NCBI GenBank assembly: GCA_947631695.1
Contig: CANRMH010000004.1
Coordinates: 1 to 35,556, forward strand
From: an uncultured Lachnospiraceae bacterium
GTDB lineage: Bacteria; Bacillota; Clostridia; Lachnospirales; Lachnospiraceae
Direction of reading: 5' to 3'
Length of the DNA: 35,556 nt
Position numbers and translations under genes: made by a program. A model generated the notes under the pieces. That model made no database searches, was not told where the DNA came from, and saw only the letters and a list, made by a program, of their open reading frames with translations. Positions 1 to 9,489 of this stretch are shown piece after piece. Each line of letters starts with the position of its first letter. Position 1 is the stretch's first letter.

Positions 1-195
1 CTGTTCTTTACTGTCTGCGTTCTGAATTTTTCTCAATTGAAATTTTCAGGGTCGTTGTCTATTATTCAATTATCAAGATCCGCCTCCCCGCCTCCAGCGG
101 GTCAGCTTTAACATCGTAACACCTTCCCCTTCCCTTGTCAAGCATCTTTTGTCAAATTTTTCACTTGCGGCAGCATGGCCCCTAAACAACAGAAA

Positions 196-227
196 GGAAG
201 CCTCCCCTGACGTCAAAGGAGACTTCC
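196..227 (-). terminator. Rho-independent terminator of the SLH phosphoesterase gene
   Basis: Inverted repeat GGAAGCCTCC (196-205) / GGAGACTTCC (218-227), one G:U pair on the minus strand, followed on the minus strand by TTTCTGTTGTTT; lies just past the stop at 234. Confidence 0.7.
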
Positions 228-233
228 CCAAAA

Positions 234-3200
234 TTATGATTCCTCTATTCCTTCCAGAAATCTCTGAATGATCGTGGCGCACACCGCGCGGCTTGAATCG
301 CCCTGAGGATTCAGTTTCCCGTCATCCCCCGTAATCAATCCCCTTCTGACCGCCCATTCCATTTCGCTGTACGCCCATGAACTGACGCTTGTCCAATCCG
401 GAAAATCCAGACTGCCGGATATGTCTTTCACCTGATATTTTTTATAATTCGCATACCGATACATCATAGTCACTATCTGTTCACGGGTAATCTGGTCGGA
501 GGGGCCGAACATTCCCCTGCGGGCCTCATCCTCATATCCGGTGATCACTCCCACATCCTCAGCGCTCGCCCACATGACGGCGTCCCTGTAGAACAGTCCG
601 CCGTCATCCGGCACATCGGAAAACTTCTCCCTGTAAGGCGTTTCCGGCGAACCTTCCATTCTCCACAGGATCGTGGCAAACTGCGCGCGGCTCAGTTTCC
701 CCTCCGGGTCAAACATCGTGCCGCCAGCCAGCCCCTGCATGATATTCCGCGCGTAGACATACTGCACTTCGTCCGCAAACCAGGCGCCATACTTCACATC
801 CTCAAAGATATCCTCCGCCCGTTTTCCTTCCGGCAGTTTTTCTTCCAAAGCTTTCCGGGCGTCTTTCAGAGCCTGAAGCACATTTTCCACCGCCACCTGC
901 CCGGCGCTGTCGTCGTCATAAATCTTTTTCGCCTCCGCCAGAGCATCCTCGTAGGCTTTTCGTCCTTCATCCTTATACAGATACCTGTCGGACAGGGACA
1001 GCGCGCCGTCAAGCTCCGCCGCCAGCTCCGTCTTATCTGTCGTAAGCCCCGGCACATAAGGCATCGCCGCATCCCTGACTTCCGCCGCGCTCCATGCCCG
1101 GCCGGAGATACTGTAATTGTCGATCAGCCCCTTATAAAATTCTCCCGCGTTCCACGTGGCCCTGCCGATATACATGACGCTGTTGTTGCCCAGTATATCG
1201 CTCAGCGAGTAAGCGCTTGTCTGCCTGCCCGCCTCAAGGCCGTCCACATACAATATAAATTCGTTTTCCGCGAATACCACCGTGTAATAATGCCAGCCGT
1301 CCGTGACCGGGCAGGCGATCCGCGGCGCTCTCTCTCCCGCATTCAGATAGCGTTCCGCCCGCATTTCACCGTCTGCGTTCCGGTAAACGCCAAGATACTT
1401 CTCCTTCAGATAGGTCTGCGCCGTACTGTTCGGAGCCGCAAAGAACATCCAGTTCGCACTCTCCGGCACATCCGGCTTTGCCTGGAAGGAAACGGTAAGC
1501 TCCGGATAGCCTGTCAGGACGCTGTGTCCTGTTTCCGCCGCCGTCACCTTCAGATACTGGCCTTTTCCGTCCAGAAGAACCGCGTTCCCTCCATCATGCT
1601 CTTCCAGGCTGTAAGTTCCCGCCGCGACCACGCCGTCGTCGGAAAAACCGGACTCGCCGTCAAAATCGAAGGTCGCCTCGAGCGGCCCTGTATTCTGCGC
1701 CTCTGCAATCTCCTCCGCGCTCAGGGCGCGGGCCGTGATCCGATAATTGTCAATCCATCCCTTGAAAAACTCTCCCTCTCCCCAGTTTGCTTTTCCGATC
1801 CAGACAACGCTTTGATCTCCAAGCAGTTCATCCTTCGCCACGCTGCATCTCTTGTGTGAGCCAAGTCTTCCATTGATATACAGATCCGTCGCGTTTCTGC
1901 TGTAGACAACATCCAGATGCATCCACACGTCGTTGACCGCATTTACCGTTGGCTGAGAGGGTCTTGCCTGATCCATGCTGTTATAACACTCCGCCTTTGC
2001 GCCCCCGTTCAGAAGGATTCCGAGATAATGCTCGGATTCGATATTCTGCGGATAGCTGTGCGGCGCCGCATAAAACGGCCAGTTGGCCTCCTCATGATCC
2101 CATTTCACGTCCATGGACACCGTGATTTCCTTCCGTCCGGTCAGAAGCGGTTCGTGATCTCCTCTCGTCACCTCAAGCCAGTTCGCGCTGGTCCCATCCA
2201 GATACAGCGTTCCGTTCTGCAGCTCATGCCCGCCGGACGCAACCGCCAGACCGCCTTTCAGCCCGTCCTTTTCATCGTCAAAGTCAAAATCCGCCAGAAT
2301 CTCCGCCGCGGAAACATCTCCGTTTACCTTCCATTCAAGAACTCCCGCATTTTTACCGGCGGCCTTCTCCAGAACAACCCGGAATCCCTTCGTGTAAAAC
2401 CCGTCGAACCGCGTCTCCTCGTCCTGCTTTGGCCGGATCTTCTCCGTGCCGGCCACAGTCTCCCATTGTCCTTCGTCCGTCAGATATTCATAATGGCAGG
2501 AATCCGCAAGCTCTATATTTTGATCCGGATCCACACAGCTGACCAGTTCCGACGTATCGATGTACACCGGATCCTCCCAGCGGTATCCGGCCCATATGCT
2601 TCCCGCCTGGGAATCCTGCGGACTCCAGTACGAATTTCCCGACGCCTCTCCGTCGTTCAAAACCTGTCCGTCCTTACCCGCCGCGCTGCTGCTCACCGAT
2701 ACTTCCGCCGCCCTTTCGAGGCGCTGCGGATCCGGAAGCGCGGACTGCACCGTCAGGTCATACCCGCTCGTCAGCTTCTGTGTCTTGCCATCCTCATCTA
2801 CATAGGTTACCTCGCAGGAGAGAACCGTCTGTCCCTTTTCCACATACTGCACCGTGACCTCGCTTTCATCTGTCGCAGAGGAAATACGCGCGGCGCCCGC
2901 AGTCTTCAGGCTCCAATTATAGGAGACCGGCTCCGTATTCCCTTTGGCCACCTCGAACCGCTCGCTGTCCCCAGCTCTCCGGATTTCCTTCTCCCCGGGA
3001 GCCGGCACGACCGCCGCATTGGGTTCCATGCTCTGATGCAGAGGAATCTCGTGTGTGGCAGGCTCATAAATCCCGTCTTTTGAATATTTTTCAACCTTTA
3101 TGGAGTCCTCATCCACCGTCAGGATCGTCGCCGTACTTACATTTGGATTCAGACATTTGTTTGTGTATCCGATATATCCCGCGTTGAGATAGGTGAAATT

Positions 3201-4106
3201 CAGCACCTGATTCCGATAGTTGATATGGCTTTTTGTCCCATCCGGAATGCGTATGATCTCTCCCCTGCCGAGATAATTGACGGTACCGCCCAGATACTGG
3301 TCGAATTCCGAAGAATGGTTATGCCCGAACAGGTAGAGGATATCCAATTTCTCCGCCGCCTCATTCACTACATCGAACACTTTTTGCGCATAGATATTGT
3401 CCAGCCAGTCCGCGGTCCAGTCCGTCGATCTCGCCGACCAGTGAAGCGGCACATGCGTGGTGATAATTACCGGTTTCCGGCAGCCCGCATCCGCAAGCCC
3501 TTTCAGATAAGCTTCCAGATCCTTGACCATCTCCTCCACTCTGGAACGATTCTGCGCCACCGGCGCATAGCTCTTTTCAATTCCCTGTCTCCACGGAAAA
3601 TCGTCATGGTTGATGACATATATAATATAATCCTCGTATTCCTTCGGTCCGGTCGCATCCATCGTACCGTCTTTTACGACCGCCGTGCTGTCGTGATTGC
3701 CCTGCAGGAACAGGCACTTGATATCCGCCCATTCCCCGGCCATAAAGCTTCTCAGATAAGCGACGCTGTCCCTCGTCAGCTGCGCTGTTTTCTCGCCGCT
3801 AACATCGTTCCAGCCGGTTTCTTCAATATAGTCGCCGCACCACACGGCCAGCTCCGGCGAGATTCCCGCATCCCGGATCGACCGGGCAATCGATTCCAGG
3901 TTGCTCTTCTTGGGAGTCCCCTGATAATCCGAAGCCAGAAAGATCTGATGTTCCCCTGGATTTGCAGCCTGCGCTTCCCTGCCCGGCGCATAGATAAGTC
4001 CAACGGTTAAAATCAAAGCCAGGACGGCTGCCGCATATTTTCTGAAAATACAAGTTTTGCTTAATTTTTTCTTTTCGTTCATTTCCTTTTTCTTCCTTTT
4101 TTGCAT
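234..4106 (-). CDS. Secreted calcineurin-like metallophosphoesterase with two LamG/concanavalin-like domains, a FIVAR-like region and C-terminal SLH repeats
   Basis: 1290 aa ORF. Signal peptide-like N-terminus ending near AQA. Phosphoesterase motifs GDYIEETGW, GNHDS, TTHVPLHW and GHNHSS. Two similar LamG-like blocks (LEVTRGDHEPLLTGRKEITVSMDVKW / LKVTAAETGHSVLTGYPELTVSFQAK). C-terminal SLH-type repeats (FEDVKYGAWFADEVQYVYARNIMQG...). Confidence 0.88.
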   Translation of the reverse strand: MQKRKKKEMNEKKKLSKTCIFRKYAAAVLALILTVGLIYAPGREAQAANPGEHQIFLASDYQGTPKKSNLESIARSIRDAGISPELAVWCGDYIEETGWNDVSGEKTAQLTRDSVAYLRSFMAGEWADIKCLFLQGNHDSTAVVKDGTMDATGPKEYEDYIIYVINHDDFPWRQGIEKSYAPVAQNRSRVEEMVKDLEAYLKGLADAGCRKPVIITTHVPLHWSARSTDWTADWLDNIYAQKVFDVVNEAAEKLDILYLFGHNHSSEFDQYLGGTVNYLGRGEIIRIPDGTKSHINYRNQVLNFTYLNAGYIGYTNKCLNPNVSTATILTVDEDSIKVEKYSKDGIYEPATHEIPLHQSMEPNAAVVPAPGEKEIRRAGDSERFEVAKGNTEPVSYNWSLKTAGAARISSATDESEVTVQYVEKGQTVLSCEVTYVDEDGKTQKLTSGYDLTVQSALPDPQRLERAAEVSVSSSAAGKDGQVLNDGEASGNSYWSPQDSQAGSIWAGYRWEDPVYIDTSELVSCVDPDQNIELADSCHYEYLTDEGQWETVAGTEKIRPKQDEETRFDGFYTKGFRVVLEKAAGKNAGVLEWKVNGDVSAAEILADFDFDDEKDGLKGGLAVASGGHELQNGTLYLDGTSANWLEVTRGDHEPLLTGRKEITVSMDVKWDHEEANWPFYAAPHSYPQNIESEHYLGILLNGGAKAECYNSMDQARPSQPTVNAVNDVWMHLDVVYSRNATDLYINGRLGSHKRCSVAKDELLGDQSVVWIGKANWGEGEFFKGWIDNYRITARALSAEEIAEAQNTGPLEATFDFDGESGFSDDGVVAAGTYSLEEHDGGNAVLLDGKGQYLKVTAAETGHSVLTGYPELTVSFQAKPDVPESANWMFFAAPNSTAQTYLKEKYLGVYRNADGEMRAERYLNAGERAPRIACPVTDGWHYYTVVFAENEFILYVDGLEAGRQTSAYSLSDILGNNSVMYIGRATWNAGEFYKGLIDNYSISGRAWSAAEVRDAAMPYVPGLTTDKTELAAELDGALSLSDRYLYKDEGRKAYEDALAEAKKIYDDDSAGQVAVENVLQALKDARKALEEKLPEGKRAEDIFEDVKYGAWFADEVQYVYARNIMQGLAGGTMFDPEGKLSRAQFATILWRMEGSPETPYREKFSDVPDDGGLFYRDAVMWASAEDVGVITGYEDEARRGMFGPSDQITREQIVTMMYRYANYKKYQVKDISGSLDFPDWTSVSSWAYSEMEWAVRRGLITGDDGKLNPQGDSSRAVCATIIQRFLEGIEES

Positions 4107-4116
4107 GCCTTAATCC

Positions 4117-5043
4117 CTATTTCATAATTGTCGCAATCTTCATAATGGGGTTGTGCTGATAGAGGAACTCCAAAAAAGCGCTCTTTTGTATCTGTCCGAA
4201 TATCATATCCCCGACAGCCGTCTGGTACAAAAGCGTAAGACCCACAAAAATAATCCAGACGATCAATAACGCCCCAAGAGCGCCCGCAGCGCCTCCGGCC
4301 AGCCGGTTGGCCAATCCCAGAACCGGAAGCTCGGTAACGATATTCAGAGCGAAGATAATTGCCCTCAGAATAAACGTCACCAGCACAAATGTGAGCAGAA
4401 AAGCGGCGATCTGAATGAGCAGCCTGGACAGATAACCCGCGGCATACTGCGTGAAAGTCTCGGCTCCCAGTTCCAGATATTTGTCACTGTTGTTATTTTC
4501 CAGAAGCAGATCTTTAAAAAAATCCGGAAGCTTCGAAGTCTCGATCGCCCTGATCTGAACATCCCGCGGCAGAACATCCTCCGTTTGCTCCCCGTCCTGG
4601 TCCTGTGGTTCCTCATTGTACAGGCCTTTCAGGATCCCGCTGGAAATTCCGTGCTTCGCCAGTTCCTCGCCGCTCACCTTTCGGTTGACGATATCCTGCA
4701 CGGTGATCCCGGCGGCGCTCAGTTCCTCCTCCTCAACCCCGGCGGCCGCAAGGGCTTTTCTCACCTTTTCCTCCTTCACGCTCATCAGCGAGTCTTCCGT
4801 CTGTCCCTGAAGAACCATGGAGATCACCTCGTTCATCGCCGTCTCCGCCCGGTCCTCCACGATTTCATCCAACGGCGTAAAGCGGATCACCGCATCCCTC
4901 GCGTACGGAGTCAGAAAGAACACCAGAATCACCGTCACGATCGTCGTTGCAAGGGACACGGCAATCTTCACCGCTCCCTTCCATATCCCGACTACCACGC
5001 AAACCAAAAATATCGCTCCTACCATTATTAATATCCAGTTCAT
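4117..5043 (-). CDS. CvpA family membrane protein
   Basis: 308 aa ORF with several hydrophobic helices and CvpA-like ends (NWILIMVGAIFLVCVVVGIWKGAVKIA; LGLANRLAGGAAGALGALLIVWIIF). Confidence 0.75.
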   Translation of the reverse strand: MNWILIMVGAIFLVCVVVGIWKGAVKIAVSLATTIVTVILVFFLTPYARDAVIRFTPLDEIVEDRAETAMNEVISMVLQGQTEDSLMSVKEEKVRKALAAAGVEEEELSAAGITVQDIVNRKVSGEELAKHGISSGILKGLYNEEPQDQDGEQTEDVLPRDVQIRAIETSKLPDFFKDLLLENNNSDKYLELGAETFTQYAAGYLSRLLIQIAAFLLTFVLVTFILRAIIFALNIVTELPVLGLANRLAGGAAGALGALLIVWIIFVGLTLLYQTAVGDMIFGQIQKSAFLEFLYQHNPIMKIATIMK

Positions 5044-5052
5044 ATGCTCTCC

Positions 5053-6264
5053 TTACTTCACAAACTGAACGCTCTGCATTCCGTCTGCATTTATCACAAT
5101 GTATTTATTCAGCCCGAATACCGGGATGAGTTCCAGTATCGCACTGTCAAATTCGCCTGTGAATTTATGGACGCCATTTTTCGTGTAAACGCTGCACTGC
5201 CTGCCGTTATACATGATAATCTGATTCCCGCTGATCTTCGCATGGTTGTAATCGCCGTCAAAATCCTCAGACAGAATCTTCTTTCCCGCTCTGTCATACA
5301 GGCGCAGCTCGTTTTCTGACTTTCCTTCTTTTTTCAAGATCAGCCCTATATAACGCGAATTATGGAAAACGCTTTTAATCTCTCCGTCCAGAGGAATGTT
5401 CACCGCAGCCTCCGGCTTCTCCTGCCCTCTGTAAAGAATGATCTCGTGGTCGCCCACGGCGGCGGACACTGTCTTATCCATAAAAAAAACGGAAGGAACA
5501 AGCATGTCCTCATAAACATCCGACGTCGTAAGGTAATTGTTTTCTTCTTTTCCTGCGTCGCCAAAATTATAATAATGAATCTTCGAAAACACCCTGCCGT
5601 TTTCCATGCCCATAAACGACACCATCAGTGTCTCCCCGTTTTCTGAAATGCTGATATCCATCGGATAGCCGGAATCTCCAAAGGACGTCTTCAACTCGGC
5701 CAGCAGATTCCCCGCCGTATCATAACAGGCGATCAGAGGAGACGACTCGTCCTTTAAAATAACGCTGACGATTCCCTGCCCGGATACCGCGGTCTTCTCT
5801 ATCGGAAGGGTCGTATGGATCTCCCCCTTAGGCCCTTTCCTGTCAAAGACGTAAATATCATTTCCGCCCTTATCCGCCACCGCGGCCGAAGTCCCGCATG
5901 TACAGATCACCGGCGTTTTGATCTGATACGGCTGATTCCAGACTTCCTCCCCCTTTTTGTTTAAAAATGAGATCCCGTCCCTGCTGTACTTCAGAATTCC
6001 CTTTCCGAACTCCTGATAACTATTGTTTCCGGCATCCTTTCCCCCATACGTTGCGGCAACGTTGACGGAGGTGTATGTCTGCAAATGGATCAGGAGGTAA
6101 GCTCCCGTAACGATCAGCAAAACCGCGGCAATAATCAGACAGTCTTTTTTTTTCAGATATTTCCTGCGTTCGTTCAGCATCTCTTCCATATTTTCCACGG
6201 ACATCGCTCCGTCCGGTATGTCTGTGATCTGCTGATTGCTTTTTTTCTTTCGTTCCATCCACAA
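5053..6264 (-). CDS. DUF5711-like membrane-anchored beta-propeller protein
   Basis: 403 aa ORF. Short cytoplasmic N-terminus, one TM (CLIIAAVLLIVTGAYLLIHL), then repeated beta-blade-like segments (ILKYSRDGISFLNKKGEEVWNQ...). Confidence 0.65.
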   Translation of the reverse strand: MWMERKKKSNQQITDIPDGAMSVENMEEMLNERRKYLKKKDCLIIAAVLLIVTGAYLLIHLQTYTSVNVAATYGGKDAGNNSYQEFGKGILKYSRDGISFLNKKGEEVWNQPYQIKTPVICTCGTSAAVADKGGNDIYVFDRKGPKGEIHTTLPIEKTAVSGQGIVSVILKDESSPLIACYDTAGNLLAELKTSFGDSGYPMDISISENGETLMVSFMGMENGRVFSKIHYYNFGDAGKEENNYLTTSDVYEDMLVPSVFFMDKTVSAAVGDHEIILYRGQEKPEAAVNIPLDGEIKSVFHNSRYIGLILKKEGKSENELRLYDRAGKKILSEDFDGDYNHAKISGNQIIMYNGRQCSVYTKNGVHKFTGEFDSAILELIPVFGLNKYIVINADGMQSVQFVK

Positions 6265-6318
6265 CCCTCTTTTTTCAAACAGATTCTTTCTTTATTTATT
6301 ATAACAATAATTTAACGT

Positions 6319-7473
6319 TTATGGAAGCAATAATCTCTGCCCGATAAAGATAAGATTGCCGTCCGTCAGTCCATTGGCCTCGCAGATCTCTTCAGATTTA
6401 TTGGTTGTCCCATATATCTTCTGGCTGATCTGACCCAATGTGTCCCCCTTCTGGACAATATAATAATCGGAATCATCCAATTCCTCCTGGATCGTCGATG
6501 TAAACGGCTCCATATCCTGAACCGAATCCGTTATCGTTTCCGCCGCCGCATCCGACGGCGCATTTGCGTCGTCCTGCCCGTCCGTACCGTTGTCGGGATC
6601 TGCAGCCGTGTCCGCGGCCGGCTCCTCATTTTTTCCCGCGGCCTGACCTGTCTTCGCGTCATCCGCCGCCTGCGCATTTCCGGAAGAGGCGCCGTCCGTC
6701 CCCGCTACGGATTTTGATAATGTCTCTATGGAAGACTGTACCGCATTCATTTTATCATAATTATTCATGGCTGAAATACCGATCGCAAGCACCACAACAA
6801 CGAGCAGAATGCTGGTCGCATAAGCAAAACGCGCGTTTGCTTTGTATTCCTGCGCCTCTATTTTCCCTCTTATGGTACTGCGAAAATTCTTTGCAGCTCG
6901 ATCTTCAACCACTTCACTGGGTGTAACGCCATTCTGTTTTCTGGTATGGATCATATAGTTCTGCATAGAAGGATTTTTTTCATAAAAAATATAATGTCCT
7001 CCCATTTGCAGCAGCTCCCGGTACTTGTAGGCGAAATACTGTTCCTCGTCCTCAGCGGCGTCCTTCAGGATAAGGATGCTGTTTCGCTGCGGAAACAGTC
7101 TCTCGTGGGTATGTACAAGGCTGGCGTTCAGATTCAGCGGCCGTCCCGGCATGATCAGGAACCATCCTATGATCTCCCCGTCCTGAAAATAATTCCGGCG
7201 GTCCTCCTCCGCCCTTTGCCACATCTGATCGCTGATCTCGATTTCCGGGCCGTCTCCCTTCAGCGCTTCTATCCGGACCGCCCCGGTAATGTACACGCAC
7301 TCCTGCTCTTCAATCGTCAGGCTCTCCCCTATTAAAAACGCGCCGACGGTCTGTTCCTTTGCCTGATCTTTCAGCTGATTCAGGTACGTATCGACGTAAT
7401 CCTCCACATATATCTTTGGTGTGTCGCTTACATTGCCAACCTGCCTTACATTTTTTGGAAAATTTCTTTCCAT
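6319..7473 (-). CDS. Single-TM protein with C-terminal LysM domain and an N-terminal domain resembling an MPN/JAB fold
   Basis: 384 aa ORF. C-terminal LysM (YYIVQKGDTLGQISQKIYGTTNKSEEICEANGLTDGNLIFIGQRLLLP). TM FAYATSILLVVVVLAIGISAM. N-terminal domain contains EIIGWFLIMPGRPLNLNASLVHTHERLF. Confidence 0.82.
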   Translation of the reverse strand: MERNFPKNVRQVGNVSDTPKIYVEDYVDTYLNQLKDQAKEQTVGAFLIGESLTIEEQECVYITGAVRIEALKGDGPEIEISDQMWQRAEEDRRNYFQDGEIIGWFLIMPGRPLNLNASLVHTHERLFPQRNSILILKDAAEDEEQYFAYKYRELLQMGGHYIFYEKNPSMQNYMIHTRKQNGVTPSEVVEDRAAKNFRSTIRGKIEAQEYKANARFAYATSILLVVVVLAIGISAMNNYDKMNAVQSSIETLSKSVAGTDGASSGNAQAADDAKTGQAAGKNEEPAADTAADPDNGTDGQDDANAPSDAAAETITDSVQDMEPFTSTIQEELDDSDYYIVQKGDTLGQISQKIYGTTNKSEEICEANGLTDGNLIFIGQRLLLP

Positions 7474-7641
7474 ATACTCTCACCTCATTATAAATTTTTG
7501 CTTATCATAGCATGTATGAATCGCATATTTTATCAATCGGTGGAGCTTGTCCCTCAAAACTTTCGCTACCTTTCGACGCGTTCCCTTACAATACTTCCGG
7601 CTTTCGGAAGACCTGACAACACATAGGATCCGTTTTTTAAA

Positions 7642-7669
7642 GGCTGCCCGGCAAACATGCCGGACAGCC
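7642..7669 (-). terminator. Hairpin terminator downstream of the transketolase C-terminal subunit
   Basis: GGCTGCCCGGCA (7642-7653) / TGCCGGACAGCC (7658-7669), one G:U pair on the minus strand, 3' of the stop at 7692; the following U tract is short. Confidence 0.55.
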
Positions 7670-7691
7670 CCGCTGGTCTAACATTTTATTC

Positions 7692-8633
7692 TTATTTGCA
7701 GAATTCTTTCACTTTCTCATAAATACTGTCCGCATCCAGACCGTATTTCTTGATCAGCTGCACCGCCGGGCCGGACTCGCCGAACACGTCGTTGACGCCG
7801 ATCTTTAAGACCTTCGTCGGAGCGTTCTGTGCCAGCACGTCGCAGACCGCGCTTCCCAGGCCGCCGATCACGGAATGTTCCTCGACCGTCACAACCTTGC
7901 CGGTCTTCGCCGCCGACTTCAGCACCGCTTCCTCATCCAGAGGCTTGATCGTGTGAATGTTGATGACCTCCGCGCTGATTCCGTCCGCCGCAAGCTTCTC
8001 AGCCGCCGCAAGGGATTCGGACACCGGAAGTCCGCTCGCGATGATCGTAACGTCCGTTCCTTCGCGGAGCGTCACCGCCTTGCCAAGCTCAAACTTATAA
8101 TCCGGATTGTCGTTGATCACCGGAACCGCAAGTCTTCCGAAGCGCAGATACACCGGTCCTACATGCTCATACGCAGCTTCCACAGCCGCCTTTGCCTCGA
8201 TATCGTCGGAGGGATTGATCACTACCATGCCCGGAATGGATCTCATCAGAGCGATATCCTCGTTGCACTGGTGGGTCGCGCCGTCTTCTCCTACGGAGAT
8301 TCCCGCGTGGGTCGCGCCGATCTTCACGTTCAGCTTCGGATAGCCGATGGAATTGCGCACCTGCTCAAAGGCGCGTCCCGCCGCAAACATTGCGAAGGAA
8401 CTTGCGAACGGCACCTTCCCCGTGGTGGCGATGCCTGCCGCCACGCCCATCATGTTGCACTCTGCGATACCGCAGTCAATATGGCGCTCCGGAAACGCCT
8501 TTTTGAATACGCCTGTCTTCGTCGCTGCCGCAAGATCCGCGTCCAGCACGACGACGTCCTCGTGTTTCTTTCCCAGCTCTGCCAGAGCATTCCCATAACT
8601 TTCTCTCGTTGCGATTTTCTTTACTTCTGACAT
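7692..8633 (-). CDS. Transketolase, C-terminal subunit
   Basis: 313 aa ORF with MKKIATRESYGNALAELG-like start, DADLAAATKT, GIAECNMMGVAAGIATTGKVPFASSFAMFAAGRAFEQVRNSI, THAGISVGEDGATHQCNEDIALMR. Overlaps the end of the N-terminal subunit gene. Confidence 0.93.
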   Translation of the reverse strand: MSEVKKIATRESYGNALAELGKKHEDVVVLDADLAAATKTGVFKKAFPERHIDCGIAECNMMGVAAGIATTGKVPFASSFAMFAAGRAFEQVRNSIGYPKLNVKIGATHAGISVGEDGATHQCNEDIALMRSIPGMVVINPSDDIEAKAAVEAAYEHVGPVYLRFGRLAVPVINDNPDYKFELGKAVTLREGTDVTIIASGLPVSESLAAAEKLAADGISAEVINIHTIKPLDEEAVLKSAAKTGKVVTVEEHSVIGGLGSAVCDVLAQNAPTKVLKIGVNDVFGESGPAVQLIKKYGLDADSIYEKVKEFCK

Positions 8634-9457
8634 AATGCTTCACCTACTTTCTCTAAATCTGCCATAGCAGTCGCATACTGCTCGTCGTTCGGAGCCGCAC
8701 CATGCCATGATGCCTGATTCTCCATAAAGGATACGCCTTTTCCTTTGACCGTCTTCGCGATGATCGCCGTCGGCTGTCCCTTCGTCTCTCTTGCCTCCTT
8801 GAACGCAGCGTCGATCGCGTCGAAATCATGTCCATCGATATTGATCACATGGAAATTGAACGCCTCGAACTTCTTGTCAATCGGATACGGGGAGTTCACG
8901 TCGGTGATCGCGCCGTCAATCTGAAGATTGTTGTTGTCCACGATCACTACCAGGTTGTCCAGCTTCCTGTGAGCCGCAAGCATGGACGCCTCCCACACCT
9001 GGCCCTCCTGGATCTCGCCGTCGCCGAGAAGAGTATATACGCGGTAGTCGTCTCCGGACAGCTTTGCGGAGATCGCCATTCCGACCGCCGCTGAAATTCC
9101 CTGTCCCAGGGAACCGGAAGACATATCCACACCCGGAATGTGCTTCATATCCGGATGTCCCTGTAAATAGGAACCCACATGGCGCAGGGTCTTCAGATCC
9201 TCCACAGGGAAGAATCCTCTGTTCGCCAGCGTGGAATAGTATCCGGGAGCCGTGTGTCCCTTGGACAGCACAAAGCGGTCGCGGTCCGGCTTCTTCGGAT
9301 CCGCCGGGTCGATATTCATCTCTTCAAAGAAAAGATACGTGTAGATGTCCGCTGCCGACAGAGATCCGCCCGGATGTCCGGATTTCGCATTTTAAACTGC
9401 GGTCACAATGCCCTTGCGGACTTCATTTGCAGTTTTCTGTAATTCTAATTTGTTCAT
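8621..9457 (-). pseudogene. Transketolase, N-terminal subunit, interrupted by an in-frame TAA at codon 22
   Basis: From ATG at 9457 (preceded by an AGGAGGC-like RBS) the frame reads [71 protein letters not shown]... The stop is plus-strand 9392-9394 (tta). The supplied ORF track starts only at internal Met 9319, in the same frame. Confidence 0.85.
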
Positions 9458-9489
9458 GAATCATGCCTCCTGATCTTTATTTTTGTTAT

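Noticed and set aside
87-101. CCCGC ctcca GCGGG hairpin near the left edge considered as part of a tRNA
   Set aside because: No tRNA cloverleaf arms (no TTCGA arm or anticodon stem) can be built around it.
73-282. Short 69-aa minus-strand ORF at the left edge
   Set aside because: Overlaps the end of the SLH gene and its terminator; no domain and low-complexity Arg/Gly end.
1100-2280. The two LamG-like coding blocks considered as a tandem DNA repeat or recombination array
   Set aside because: Similarity is at protein-domain level only; nucleotide sequence has diverged, so an old domain duplication is the simplest explanation.
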